64,000 bases of DNA. Origin: Cellulosimicrobium cellulans (GTDB lineage Bacteria; Actinomycetota; Actinomycetes; Actinomycetales; Cellulomonadaceae). A program made the position numbers and the translations under genes. This document shows positions 24,733 through 33,420 of the stretch, in pieces. The notes under the pieces were generated by a model, which worked only from the letters and a program-made list of their open reading frames with translations, made no database searches and was not told the DNA's origin. The stretch is from positions 62,001 to 126,000 of the forward strand of contig NZ_BJNZ01000008.1 of the NCBI RefSeq assembly GCF_006539945.1, in the 5' to 3' direction. The stretch's first letter is position 1; each line of letters starts with the position of its first letter.

Positions 24733-27700
24733 TCAGCGCTTCACGTGGCCGTACCGGTGCGTCGTGCGGCTGACGGCCTGCTCGTGCAGGACCGTGAGCA
24801 GCTCACGGCGACCGCTCGCGACGATGCGGTGGTCCAGGACCGTGACCTCGCCGACGCGCTCGGCCGCAGCCTCGTGCAGCCCGGGCGCGGAGCCGACGAC
24901 GCGGACCCTGCCCCGGACCGCTCCGGACGCGACGCGGCGCGCGAAGTCGTCGTCGCTCACCGCGGAATCGCCGGACGACGGCACGACGACCACGGGCACG
25001 CCCGCCGTGCGCGCGGCGTGCAGCACGCGCTCGACCTCGACCGGCAGCGCGTCGGCGCCGACCCGCACCGTGAGCACGTCGACCGGCCGGTAGCGGAAGA
25101 CGTTCGACTCGACGTGCAGGCCCGAGGGGTCGTGGCCGGCGGAGAACTCCCGCTCCCACCAGCGCGCGTCGTCGGCCTTCGCCCACGCGAGCCACGCCTC
25201 GGGCGCGGCCTCGCGCGCGGGCGGTGCGACGGGTTCGGCTCGCCCGGGCGCCGTGGTGCCCGACGACGTCCGCGCGCCCTCGTCAGCGCCCTCGCCCGTC
25301 GCGTCGGCCCAGCCGCCGAGCTGCGCGACGTAGTTCGGCCCACCCGCCTTGGCGCCCGGCCCGACGGCCGACTGCTTCCAGCCGCCGAACGACTGCCGCT
25401 GCACGATCGCGCCGGTGATGTGCCGGTTCACGTAGGCGTTGCCCACCTGGACGGCGTCGAGCCAGCGCTCCACCTCGGCCTCGTCGAGGCTGTGGATGCC
25501 GCCGGTGAGCCCGAACGGGACGGCGTTCTGGAGCGCGATCGCCTCGTCGAGCGTCGCGGCGGTCATGATCCCGAGGACGGGGCCGAAGTACTCGGTGAGG
25601 TGGAACGGCGACCCGGGCGCGACGCCCTCCTTGAGGCCGGGCGTCCAGAGGCGGCCCTCGAGGTCCGGCCCACCGTCCAGCTGCCGGGGCCGCACGAGCC
25701 ACGACTCGCCGGGCTCGAGCGTCGTCAGGGCGTGCAGGAGCTTGCCGGACGCGGGCTCGGTGAGCGGCCCCATGGTCGTCGAGACGTCGGTCGCGGGCCC
25801 GACCGCGAGCGAGCGCACCGCGTCCACGAGCTGGCGCCGCACGCGGCGCCCCGTCTCGGTCCGCGGGTCGCCCGCCGAGCCGACGAGGATCGCGAGCGAC
25901 GCGGCCGAGCACTTCTGCCCCGCGTGCCCGAACGCCGAGCGCACGAGGTCGGCCACCGCGAGGTCGAGGTCCGCCGACGGCGTGATGACGAGCGCGTTCT
26001 TGCCCGACGTCTCGGCGAGCACCGGGCGCCACGGCTTCCACCGCGCGAAGAGCTGCGCGGTCTCGATCGAGCCCGTGAGCACGACGCGCGCGACGTCGTC
26101 GTGCGTGACGAGGCGCTTGCCGAGCTCGTCGTCGGGCACGCGGACGTACTGCACGACCTCGGTGACCGAGCCCGCGTCCAGTCCCGCGAAGTCCTCCGGC
26201 GCGGCCGCGACCGCGTCGCGCAGGCCCGCGCGGATCGCCTCGACCGCCACCTCGAGGCAGCGCGGCGTCGGCGGCGCGGGCTTGGCGAGCACGGCCGACC
26301 CGGCCGCGAGCGCCGCGAGGACCCCGCCCACGGGGATCGCGACGGGGAAGTTCCACGGCGGCGTGACGAGCGTGACGCCGTCGGGCGTGAAGCGGGCGCC
26401 CGGGACGCGCTGAAGGTCCTCGGCCGACCGCGCGTAGTAGCTCGCGAAGTCGACGGCCTCGCTCACCTCGGGGTCGGCCTCGGCGACGGTCTTGCCCGGC
26501 TCGTGCACCATCGCGGCGACGAGGTCGGTGCGCGCCGCCTCGAGCCGCCGGGCGACGGCGCGCAGCGCGGCGGCGCGGGCCGTCGGCGCAACTCGCGCCC
26601 ACGCCGCGGTCGCGCGCACGGCGGTCGCGACGGCGTCGTCCACCTGAGCGACGGAGGTGAGCGGGGACGTGCGGACGGCCACGAACCCGGACTCGGTCCC
26701 GGTCACGCGCCGCGCCCAGTCGCGCGACGCGGCGACGGCGGGGTCGGTGTCGGCGGCGTTGACGAACCCGCCGAACCCAGGGTTACGGGCGGGTTCGGCG
26801 CCATCCTTGCCGATAACCCCGGGTTCGGCGGGCTGGTGTGGGCCGACGGTGGTCGGGGCCCCCGCACCAGGACGGCGGCGGGGGGTTACGTCGGCGTCCT
26901 CGTAGTGCACCCCGTGGCGCACGGACGCGCGGAACGCCGTCTCCTGGCGACCCATCGGGGTGCCCGCGGGCGACCCGTCGGGCGCGAACATGGCGTGCAG
27001 GAAGTTCTGCTCGGCGGCGTTCTCCTCGAGGCGGCGCACGAGGTAGGAGATCGCGACGTCGAAGTCCTCGTCGCGCACGACGGGCGTGTACAGCACGACG
27101 CGCCCGCCGCGCCCCGCGTGCGGGCCGGTCTCGACGCGGTCGGCCGCGACCTCGTCGCGCACGGCACGTGCCTCGCCGGGGGCCATGCCCTGGAGCATCT
27201 CGACGTCGAGCGCGTGGCTCACGCCGCGGGCGCGGCCGAGCAGCACGGCGAGCGCGACGTGGAACAGGTTGTGGCTCGCGACGCCGATGCGGACGGCGTC
27301 GGTGCGGGGCTCGCGCAGCGCGTGGTCGAGCAGGCGGACGTAGTTCGCGTCCACGTCGGGCTTGGTCGGGTAGGGCGCCTGCGGCCACCCGTGCAGCTCG
27401 GCCTCGACGGCCTCCATCGCGAGGTTCGCGCCCTTGACGAGGCGCACCTTGACCGGCGCTCCCCCGGCGGCGACGCGCTCGGCCGCGAAGCGCGTGAGGC
27501 CGTCGAGCGCACCGAGCGCGTCGGGCAGGTACGCCTGGAGCACGATCCCGGCCTCGAGGTCGTGCAGGTCGTCGTGCGCGAGGAGCTCACGGAACACCGC
27601 GGTCGTCAGCGCGAGGTCCTTGTACTCCTCCATGTCGAGGTTGAGGAACACGCCGTGGTCGCGCGCCGCGCGGTAGAGCGGCAGGAGCCGCTCGACGACG

Positions 27701-28368
27701 CGCGCGCACGACCCGTCGAGGTCCCACGTGACGAGCTGCGACGCCACGGACGACACCTTGACCGACACGTAGTCGACGTCGGGACGCCGCACGAGCGCGA
27801 GCGTGCGCTCGAGGCGTGCGTCCGCCTCGGCCTCGCCGAGCACGGCCTCGCCGAGGAGGTTGACGTTGAGCGCGTAGCCCTCCGCGCGGGTCCGGGCGAG
27901 GTGCGGGCCGAGGCCGCTCCCGGCGTCGGCGACGAGGTGACCCACGAGCTGACGCAGCCGCACGCGCGCTGCCGGGACGACGACGCGCGGCAGCACCGGT
28001 GCGACGCCCGCCCCGACGCGCAGCAGCGTCCGGTCGACCGGGCCGAGGAACGACCCCGCGCTCCCCGCGAGCTCCCCGAGACGGCCGAGCGCCCGCGCGG
28101 CGACCTGCACGTCCTGGGGCCGCGCGACGTCGTCGACGAACCGGACCGCGAGCTCGAGGCCCGTGGGGTCGGAGACGAGCGCGCCGAGCCGCTCGGCGGT
28201 CTTCCGGGCGTGGGTGTCACCCGCCGCAGTGCCGGTTCGCGAGCTCGCGGCGAGCCAGCGCCGGGCCAGCGCGACGGCCTCCTCGACGAGGTCGTCCGGG
28301 GAGGTGAGGCTCGTGTCGCCGACGGCTCCGGGGGTGGGGAGCGGCCGGGCGGGCGCGTCGTTGCTCAT
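24733..28368 (-). CDS. putA: bifunctional proline dehydrogenase / L-glutamate gamma-semialdehyde dehydrogenase
   Basis: This 1211-residue PutA has an FAD-binding proline dehydrogenase barrel (about 90-490; VKVSSVASQL, VRLVKGANLAMEA, IGVASHNL) and an aldehyde dehydrogenase domain (about 570-1060; TPPWNFPVAIPVGG, GHAGQKCSAAS with catalytic Cys820, LTEYFGPVLGIM). It converts proline to glutamate in two channelled steps. The interdomain linker at residues 513-534 is encoded by an interspersed palindromic repeat. A further roughly 90-residue C-terminal region follows the ALDH domain. GGAGGG directly abuts the ATG at 28368, an unusually short spacing. Glutamate dehydrogenase nearby could take the product to 2-oxoglutarate. 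It is divergent from a PAS-AraC regulator. Confidence 0.95.
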   Translation of the reverse strand: MSNDAPARPLPTPGAVGDTSLTSPDDLVEEAVALARRWLAASSRTGTAAGDTHARKTAERLGALVSDPTGLELAVRFVDDVARPQDVQVAARALGRLGELAGSAGSFLGPVDRTLLRVGAGVAPVLPRVVVPAARVRLRQLVGHLVADAGSGLGPHLARTRAEGYALNVNLLGEAVLGEAEADARLERTLALVRRPDVDYVSVKVSSVASQLVTWDLDGSCARVVERLLPLYRAARDHGVFLNLDMEEYKDLALTTAVFRELLAHDDLHDLEAGIVLQAYLPDALGALDGLTRFAAERVAAGGAPVKVRLVKGANLAMEAVEAELHGWPQAPYPTKPDVDANYVRLLDHALREPRTDAVRIGVASHNLFHVALAVLLGRARGVSHALDVEMLQGMAPGEARAVRDEVAADRVETGPHAGRGGRVVLYTPVVRDEDFDVAISYLVRRLEENAAEQNFLHAMFAPDGSPAGTPMGRQETAFRASVRHGVHYEDADVTPRRRPGAGAPTTVGPHQPAEPGVIGKDGAEPARNPGFGGFVNAADTDPAVAASRDWARRVTGTESGFVAVRTSPLTSVAQVDDAVATAVRATAAWARVAPTARAAALRAVARRLEAARTDLVAAMVHEPGKTVAEADPEVSEAVDFASYYARSAEDLQRVPGARFTPDGVTLVTPPWNFPVAIPVGGVLAALAAGSAVLAKPAPPTPRCLEVAVEAIRAGLRDAVAAAPEDFAGLDAGSVTEVVQYVRVPDDELGKRLVTHDDVARVVLTGSIETAQLFARWKPWRPVLAETSGKNALVITPSADLDLAVADLVRSAFGHAGQKCSAASLAILVGSAGDPRTETGRRVRRQLVDAVRSLAVGPATDVSTTMGPLTEPASGKLLHALTTLEPGESWLVRPRQLDGGPDLEGRLWTPGLKEGVAPGSPFHLTEYFGPVLGIMTAATLDEAIALQNAVPFGLTGGIHSLDEAEVERWLDAVQVGNAYVNRHITGAIVQRQSFGGWKQSAVGPGAKAGGPNYVAQLGGWADATGEGADEGARTSSGTTAPGRAEPVAPPAREAAPEAWLAWAKADDARWWEREFSAGHDPSGLHVESNVFRYRPVDVLTVRVGADALPVEVERVLHAARTAGVPVVVVPSSGDSAVSDDDFARRVASGAVRGRVRVVGSAPGLHEAAAERVGEVTVLDHRIVASGRRELLTVLHEQAVSRTTHRYGHVKR
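26769..26830. repeat. palindromic repeat family A, copy 1 (inside putA)
   Basis: Arms 26769-26785 and 26814-26830 are 17-bp inverted copies with one mismatch (CGCCGAACCCAGGGTTA on the left). The 62-bp element is in frame in putA and encodes part of the interdomain linker. Related copies lie at 29218-29273 and 43193-43248. Confidence 0.75.
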
Positions 28369-28421
28369 CCCTCCAGGGTGCCTCGGGTCGCGGTGACTCG
28401 TCTTGTACGATCCGGGGCGAC

Positions 28422-29180
28422 ATGACACCCGACCGCGACAACGCCGAGACCTCGCCGCCCGCGGCGGACCGGCTCCTCCGAGCGCTCAGCCCCGCCATGG
28501 TCGCGCTCATGGACGAGCTGCCGGACACGATGTTCTGCGCGAAGGACGTCACGGGCCGGTACGTCGCGGTCAACCCGGTGTTCGTCGCGCGGACGACCGA
28601 GCGTTCGCGCCGCGCGGTGCTGGGCCGGCGCGCGCGCGATCTGTTCGTCCCGCAGCTCGCGGAGCGCTACGAGCAGCAGGACGCCGAGGTGCTGCGCGGG
28701 CGCGCGCTGCGCGGCGAGCTCGAGCGCATCCGGCGGCTCGGCGGCACGTCGGGCTGGTTCCTCACGTCCAAGCTCCCCGTGCACGACGACGCCGGTCGCC
28801 TCGTGGGGATCGTGTCCGTCTCGCACGACCTGCGCGCGGGCGCGGCCGACGACGCGACCATGGACTCCCTCGCCGCGCTCGTCGCCACGGTCGAGACAGA
28901 CCTCGGCGCCCGCTGGACGACGGCGCGGCTCGCCGAGGCGGCGGGCTGCACGTCCGCGGTGCTCGACCGGCGCGTGCGGCGCGTGTACGGCGTGACGCCG
29001 CGCCAGCTCGTGCTGCGCACCCGGGTCGACCACGCGACGCGACTGCTCGCCGGGAGCACCGCCTCGATCGGCGAGATCGCGGCGGAGAGCGGCTTCTACG
29101 ACCAGCCGTCGTTCACCCGCACGTTCGCGCGCCTCGCGGGCGAGACCCCGGCCCAGTACCGCCGTCGCACCCGCCGCTGA
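28422..29180 (+). CDS. PAS-domain AraC-type regulator, probable putA regulator
   Basis: This 252-residue protein combines an N-terminal PAS domain (about 28-140; MDELPDTMFCAKDVTGRYVAVNPVFV) with a C-terminal AraC helix-turn-helix (about 165-250; TTARLAEAAGCTSAVLDRRVRRVYG and EIAAESGFYDQPSFTRTFARLAGETPAQYRRR). It lies 53 bp divergent from putA, and PAS-AraC proteins often activate an adjacent catabolic gene, so it likely senses proline or redox state and controls putA; this is inference. A TACGAT box ends 10 nt before the ATG and no ribosome binding site is visible. Confidence 0.88.
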   Translation: MTPDRDNAETSPPAADRLLRALSPAMVALMDELPDTMFCAKDVTGRYVAVNPVFVARTTERSRRAVLGRRARDLFVPQLAERYEQQDAEVLRGRALRGELERIRRLGGTSGWFLTSKLPVHDDAGRLVGIVSVSHDLRAGAADDATMDSLAALVATVETDLGARWTTARLAEAAGCTSAVLDRRVRRVYGVTPRQLVLRTRVDHATRLLAGSTASIGEIAAESGFYDQPSFTRTFARLAGETPAQYRRRTRR

Positions 29181-29217
29181 ACGCCCACGGCACCGCCGCC
29201 GCCGGAACCGCCCGTGG

Positions 29218-29273
29218 CGAGCCCGGGGTTGCGGGTCACTCCGGGCGTCGGCCGACCGCGAACCCCGGGTTCG
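29218..29273. repeat. palindromic repeat family A, copy 2
   Basis: Arms 29218-29233 and 29257-29273 pair with one mismatch and one indel (CGAGCCCGGGGTTGCG on the left). The copy is intergenic, between the AraC-type gene and the aldo/keto reductase gene, where it could also act as a terminator. Confidence 0.7.
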
Positions 29274-29352
29274 GCGTTCGGGTGACGCACGGCCCCGGTT
29301 CGGGGAGCTGCCGCGGTGGCGAGCGACGGCGTCGGGCACGGAGACTGACTGC

Positions 29353-30162
29353 ATGACCTCAGCAGCAGACTCTTCCCCCGGCGCCGTCCCGACCGTCGAC
29401 CTGCCCGGCGGCGCGATGCCGCTGCTCGGCCTGGGCACGTGGCAGTCCGAGGGCGACGACGCGTACCGCGCCGTGCGCCACGCGCTCGACGTGGGCTACC
29501 GGCACGTCGACACCGCGACGGGCTACGGCAACGAGGCGCAGGTCGGGCGCGCGCTCGCCGAGTCGTCCGTCGACCGCGCCGACGTGTTCGTCACGACCAA
29601 GCTCCCGCCGGACGCCGCGGGCCGCGAGCGCGAGACGCTCGAGGCGTCGCTGCGCGACCTCGGCACGGACCACGTGGACCTGTGGCTCATCCACTGGCCG
29701 CCGGCAGGCGAGGCGTCGCCCTGGGTCTGGGAGCGCTTCGTCGAGCTGCGCGACGAGGGCAGGGTGCGCTCGATCGGGGTGAGCAACTACTCGGTCGAGC
29801 AGGTCGACGTCCTCTCCGACCAGGTCGGCGAGACGCCCGCCGTCGACCAGATCCCGTGGAGCCCGGCCGACTACGACCACCGCGTCGTGCACGAGCTCGC
29901 GCAGCGCGGCGTCGTGCTCGAGGGGTACAGCCCCTTCAAGCGCACCGACCTCGACGCGCCCGTGCTCGCCGACGTCGCGGCCGCGCACGGCGTCACGCCC
30001 ACGCAGGTCGTGCTGCGCTGGCACCTCGACCACGGGTTCGTCGTCATCCCGAAGTCCGTGACGCCGTCGCGCATCGAGGCGAACTTCGCGGTGACCGGGT
30101 TCTCCCTCTCCGCGGACGAGCTCGCGGCGATCGACGCCCTGGGGCACCGCCGGGGCGCGTGA
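29353..30162 (+). CDS. aldo/keto reductase (2,5-diketo-D-gluconate reductase-like)
   Basis: This 269-residue single-domain TIM-barrel oxidoreductase shows the AKR signatures: GYRHVDTATGYGNEAQVG with the catalytic Asp and Tyr, TTKLPP with the catalytic Lys, LWLIHWP with the active-site His, and the NADPH-binding stretch VIPKSVTPSRIEANF near residue 233. It would reduce aldehydes or ketones with NADPH in the cytoplasm; the natural substrate is unknown. It stands alone between a palindromic repeat and the glutamate dehydrogenase leader. The start follows GGAG at a 9-nt spacing. Confidence 0.92.
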   Translation: MTSAADSSPGAVPTVDLPGGAMPLLGLGTWQSEGDDAYRAVRHALDVGYRHVDTATGYGNEAQVGRALAESSVDRADVFVTTKLPPDAAGRERETLEASLRDLGTDHVDLWLIHWPPAGEASPWVWERFVELRDEGRVRSIGVSNYSVEQVDVLSDQVGETPAVDQIPWSPADYDHRVVHELAQRGVVLEGYSPFKRTDLDAPVLADVAAAHGVTPTQVVLRWHLDHGFVVIPKSVTPSRIEANFAVTGFSLSADELAAIDALGHRRGA

Positions 30163-30194
30163 GCGGCGAGCGCCCGCTCCGGAGGTAGCGTGAC

Positions 30195-30226
30195 CCTCGG
30201 TGCCGCACACCCCCGCGGCACCGAGG
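30195..30226 (+). terminator. hairpin between the aldo/keto reductase and glutamate dehydrogenase genes
   Basis: Perfect 12-bp arms (30195-30206 and 30215-30226, CCTCGGTGCCGC on the left) with an 8-nt loop end 22 nt before the glutamate dehydrogenase start. It could terminate the upstream gene or form the 5' leader structure of the downstream one. Confidence 0.5.
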
Positions 30227-30248
30227 AGAACCTCGAACCGGAGGAACC

Positions 30249-31589
30249 GTGACGACGACGTCCGTGCCGCCCACCCTCGACGGCGGCGAAACCACCCCGA
30301 ACGATCCCGCTCCCCGTACGGCCTCTCGGCCCGACGCCGCGACCGCACCGGCGTCCGCGCTCGACACCGCGCACGCGCAGCTCGCCGGCGCGGTCGACTT
30401 CCTCGGCTACGACGACGGCCTCCACGAGATGCTCGCGACGCCGCGCCGCGAGGTGAACGTCGCCGTGCCGCTGCGGCGCGACGACGGCCGCACCGTCCTC
30501 TTCCACGGCTACCGGGTGCAGCACAACGTCTCGCGCGGCCCCGGCAAGGGCGGCCTGCGCTACGCCCCGAGCGTCGACGTCGACGAGGTGCGCGCGCTCG
30601 CGATGTGGATGACGTGGAAGTGCGCCCTCGTGGACCTGCCGTACGGCGGGGCGAAGGGCGGGGTCGCGATCGACCCGCGCTGCTACTCCGAGGCCGAGCT
30701 CGAGCGCGTCACGCGCCGCTACACGTCGGAGATCATGCCGGTGATCGGCCCGGAGCGGGACATCATGGCGCCCGACATGGGCACGAGCGAGCGGACCATG
30801 GCGTGGGTCATGGACACGTACTCGGTCAACCAGGGCTACACGATCCCGGCCGTCGTGACCGGCAAGCCGATCACCGTGGGCGGGTCGCTCGGGCGCACGA
30901 CGGCGACCAGCGCGGGCGTCGTGCACGTCACCGCGGCGGCGCTCGACGAGGCGGGTGTGCCGCTGTCCCACGTGCGCGTCGCCATCCAGGGCTTCGGCAA
31001 GGTCGGCTCGCACGCGGCGGCGCTGTTCGCGGCGCGCGGGGCGCGCGTCGTCGCGGTCTCCGACCAGTACGGGGGCGTGCACGACCCGGACGGGCTGGAC
31101 GTGCGCGCGCTGTTCGAGCACGTCGCCGCGACCGGCAGCGTCGTGGGCTTCGACCGCGCCGAGCCGGTCGACAACGACGCGCTGCTCGCGCTCGACGTCG
31201 ACGTGCTGGTCCCCGCGGCCGTCGAGGGCGTGCTCGACGGCGACACCGCCCGCACCGTGCGCGCGCGCTGGGTCGTCGAGGGCGCGAACGGCCCGACGAC
31301 GGCCGAGGGCGACCGGGTGCTCGCCAAGAACGGCGTGACGGTCGTGCCGGACGTGCTCGCGAACGCGGGCGGCGTCGTCGTCTCCTACTTCGAGTGGGTG
31401 CAGGCCAACCAGGCGTACTGGTGGACCGAGCAGGAGATCGGCGAGAAGCTCGAGCACCGCATGCTGCACGCGTACGAGGAGGTCGCGGGCCTCGCGCGCC
31501 GCGAGGAGCTGAGCCTGCGCGACGCCGCGCTCGTCATCGGCGTGCAGCGCGTGGCGGAGGCGCACCAGATCCGCGGCCTCTACCCCTGA
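30249..31589 (+). CDS. gdhA: glutamate dehydrogenase
   Basis: This 446-residue Glu/Leu/Phe/Val dehydrogenase has the substrate-binding segment GPGKGGLRYAPSV, the catalytic Lys region LPYGGAKGGVAIDP, APDMGTSERTMAWVMD and the Rossmann loop GFGKVGSHAA. Length and the first-domain pattern fit the hexameric glutamate dehydrogenase group rather than the leucine or phenylalanine enzymes. It interconverts glutamate and 2-oxoglutarate plus ammonia. A GGAGGAACC ribosome binding site precedes the GTG. The gene ends at a bidirectional terminator. Proximity to putA makes a proline-to-2-oxoglutarate route plausible. Confidence 0.93.
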   Translation: MTTTSVPPTLDGGETTPNDPAPRTASRPDAATAPASALDTAHAQLAGAVDFLGYDDGLHEMLATPRREVNVAVPLRRDDGRTVLFHGYRVQHNVSRGPGKGGLRYAPSVDVDEVRALAMWMTWKCALVDLPYGGAKGGVAIDPRCYSEAELERVTRRYTSEIMPVIGPERDIMAPDMGTSERTMAWVMDTYSVNQGYTIPAVVTGKPITVGGSLGRTTATSAGVVHVTAAALDEAGVPLSHVRVAIQGFGKVGSHAAALFAARGARVVAVSDQYGGVHDPDGLDVRALFEHVAATGSVVGFDRAEPVDNDALLALDVDVLVPAAVEGVLDGDTARTVRARWVVEGANGPTTAEGDRVLAKNGVTVVPDVLANAGGVVVSYFEWVQANQAYWWTEQEIGEKLEHRMLHAYEEVAGLARREELSLRDAALVIGVQRVAEAHQIRGLYP

Positions 31590-31604
31590 CCTGCGCGGCA
31601 CGAC

Positions 31605-31670
31605 CCCGCCGAGCACGGGGGCCGCGGCCGTCCTGGGCTCGGCCCGGCCGCGGACCGCGTGCTCGGCGGG
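31605..31670. terminator. bidirectional hairpin terminator
   Basis: Arms 31605-31617 and 31658-31670 (CCCGCCGAGCACG) are perfect 13-bp inverted copies. An inner GC stem (CCGCGGCCG/CGGCCGCGG) extends the hairpin. It separates the convergent glutamate dehydrogenase and TspO-like genes. Confidence 0.75.
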
Positions 31671-31673
31671 TGG

Positions 31674-32504
31674 TCAGGCGCGCGCCGGGCGGGTCGCGGC
31701 GACGACCGCCGCCACGATCGCGACCGCGGACGCGCCGACGGCCGCCCAGGCCACGGTGGTGTCCACGAGCTCGCCCTGGAACCGCCCGACGGCGATCCAC
31801 GCGAGACCCCACGACATGGCGAGGCCGATGCCGAGCGCGACCGCGCGACGCCCTGCGGCGAACGCCGCCCACGCGACGGACAGCACCGCGGCGAGCACGA
31901 CGAGCACGACCGACCAGCCCGTCGCTCCGAGGCCGAGCTCACCGACGCCGGCGTCGGTGAGCGCCGCGGCGACGTTCGCGAGCGTCGCGACGCTCACCCA
32001 GCCGGTGTAGAGCCCCATGGTCCCGTCGAGCACGACGGCCTGCGCGGTCGACTCCGGCCGCCGGCGCACGAGCCGCACCACGACCACCGCGTTGACGGCG
32101 AGCAGCGCCGCGATGACGACGACGCTCAGCGGGATCCACCCCGCCTGCACGACGCCGATCCACGCGGCGTTGAGGACCATCGACACCAGGACCCACCACG
32201 CGGTCGCGCGCAGGCGCGGGCTCGTCGCGTGCCGCGGCAGGACCTGGTAGACGGCGAACGCGAAGAGGCCGAGGTAGATCACGGACCAGATGCGGAACGC
32301 CGGGTTGTCGGGCGCCACGGGCGTCGCGGTCGAGGACAGCGCGCCCCCGGCGGTCTGCTCGACGGCGGTGCCGCCGAACGCGCCTGCGCCGTACGCCGCG
32401 GCACCGGCCGCGACGAGCGAGCCGACGAGGACGACGACCTGGCGTACACGGTCGGAGGGCGCGGGGGCGGGGACGGCGCCCGCCGGGACGGCTGCTGTGG
32501 TCAT
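31674..32504 (-). CDS. TspO/MBR-related membrane protein
   Basis: This 276-residue protein has about eight hydrophobic segments, more than the five of classical TspO. It contains the family-like stretches FRIWSVIYLGLFAFAVYQ, NAAWIGVVQAG and GLYTGWVSVATLAN. Such tryptophan-rich sensory-protein homologues are thought to bind porphyrins or lipids. It lies next to the haem genes hemQ and hemH, which fits a tetrapyrrole link, but this is inference. A GGAGG ribosome binding site precedes the ATG at 32504, and a 14-bp perfect palindrome lies 19 bp upstream, so it may be repressor-controlled. Confidence 0.75.
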   Translation of the reverse strand: MTTAAVPAGAVPAPAPSDRVRQVVVLVGSLVAAGAAAYGAGAFGGTAVEQTAGGALSSTATPVAPDNPAFRIWSVIYLGLFAFAVYQVLPRHATSPRLRATAWWVLVSMVLNAAWIGVVQAGWIPLSVVVIAALLAVNAVVVVRLVRRRPESTAQAVVLDGTMGLYTGWVSVATLANVAAALTDAGVGELGLGATGWSVVLVVLAAVLSVAWAAFAAGRRAVALGIGLAMSWGLAWIAVGRFQGELVDTTVAWAAVGASAVAIVAAVVAATRPARA

Positions 32505-32522
32505 GCCTCCAGCGTGACATCA

Positions 32523-32536
32523 CTCAGCATGCTGAG
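32523..32536. promoter_or_regulatory. 14-bp perfect palindrome, candidate operator of the TspO-like gene
   Basis: CTCAGCATGCTGAG is fully self-complementary and overlaps a second palindrome, ATGCTCAGCAT on the reverse strand. It sits immediately upstream of the TspO-like start, the usual place for a MarR- or PadR-like repressor site. Confidence 0.5.
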
Positions 32537-32552
32537 CATCTGGGGCCGTACT

Positions 32553-32633
32553 GCCGAGAACGACTCTGCTCGCCGCCGAGAACGACTCTGGTGTCGTTAT
32601 CCGTCGGATAACGACACCAGAGTCGTGTTCGGC
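32553..32633. repeat. interspersed hairpin element family B, copy 1
   Basis: The main hairpin has 29-bp arms (32575-32603 and 32605-32633, 27 of 29 paired) around one central base. The left end reads GCCGAGAACGAC and the right end GTCGTGTTCGGC. The first 16 bases of the left arm are repeated at 32553-32568, giving a small extra stem. It lies 3' of hemQ and 5' of the TspO-like gene. Related copies are at 37350-37423 and 44475-44529. Confidence 0.85.
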
Positions 32634-32644
32634 GCGGCGCTCGG

Positions 32645-33379
32645 TCACGCCAAGGGCTGGCGGTCCGCCCAGGCGGTGAGCGTCGTGCGCGGGCCCGTGA
32701 AGAACGGGACCTCCTCGCGCACGTGGCGGCGAGCCTCGGTCGCGCGCAGCTCGCGCATGAGGTCGACGATGCGGTGCAGCTCGTCGGCCTCGAACGCGAG
32801 GATCCACTCGTAGTCGCCGAGCGCGAACGACGCGACCGTGTTGGCGCGCACGTCCGGGTAGTCCTTCGCCGCGAGGCCGTGGTCGCGCAGCATGGTGCGG
32901 CGCTCGGCGTCGGGCAGCAGGTACCAGTCGTACGACCGCACGAACGGGTACACCGACAGGTAGTCGCGCGGCGCCTCGCCCGCGAGGAACGCCGGCACGT
33001 GGCCCCGGTTGAACTCGGCGGGACGGTGCAGCGCCGCGTTCGACCACACCGGCTCCAGGTGCGCCCCGAGGCCGCTCGCGCGCAAGCGCTGGTAGGCACC
33101 CTGCACCGACTCGATCGTCGGCCCGTGCCACCACACCATGAGGTCGGCGTCCGAGCGCAGGCCCGCGACGTCGTACCAGCCGCGCACGACGAGGTCGCCG
33201 TCCGTCGCGGCCGGGTCGTCACCGCCGCCGACGGCGGCCAGCGCGTCGGCCACGAGGCCCGCTCGCTCGTCCGCGTCGGCGGGCAGGGGCGCCGCCGTCG
33301 CGAAGACGGACCACATCGCGTAGCGGATGGTGGTGTTGATCTGCTCGTGGTCCGCGGGCACGCGCGCGGCGTCGTTCAT
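32645..33379 (-). CDS. hemQ: coproheme decarboxylase
   Basis: This 244-residue protein belongs to the chlorite-dismutase-like family. [13 protein letters not shown] carries the catalytic Tyr of actinobacterial HemQ, MLRDHG supplies the likely proximal haem His, and [14 protein letters not shown] is the conserved second ferredoxin-like domain. HemQ performs the last step of the coproporphyrin-dependent route, decarboxylating two propionates of coproheme. It lies 41 nt downstream of ferrochelatase in one operon, behind a GAGGAA ribosome binding site, which is consistent with coproporphyrin ferrochelatase feeding HemQ. Confidence 0.94.
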   Translation of the reverse strand: MNDAARVPADHEQINTTIRYAMWSVFATAAPLPADADERAGLVADALAAVGGGDDPAATDGDLVVRGWYDVAGLRSDADLMVWWHGPTIESVQGAYQRLRASGLGAHLEPVWSNAALHRPAEFNRGHVPAFLAGEAPRDYLSVYPFVRSYDWYLLPDAERRTMLRDHGLAAKDYPDVRANTVASFALGDYEWILAFEADELHRIVDLMRELRATEARRHVREEVPFFTGPRTTLTAWADRQPLA

Positions 33380-33420
33380 CGGGGTTCCTCTCGGGTCCGT
33401 GCGGGGGTGTCCGCCGGGGT

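Noticed and set aside
24004-28425. Open frame of 1473 codons on the forward strand across putA
   Set aside because: It is the complement of putA, whose domains and catalytic residues are clear. The forward product is low-complexity Arg/Val/Asp with no motif.
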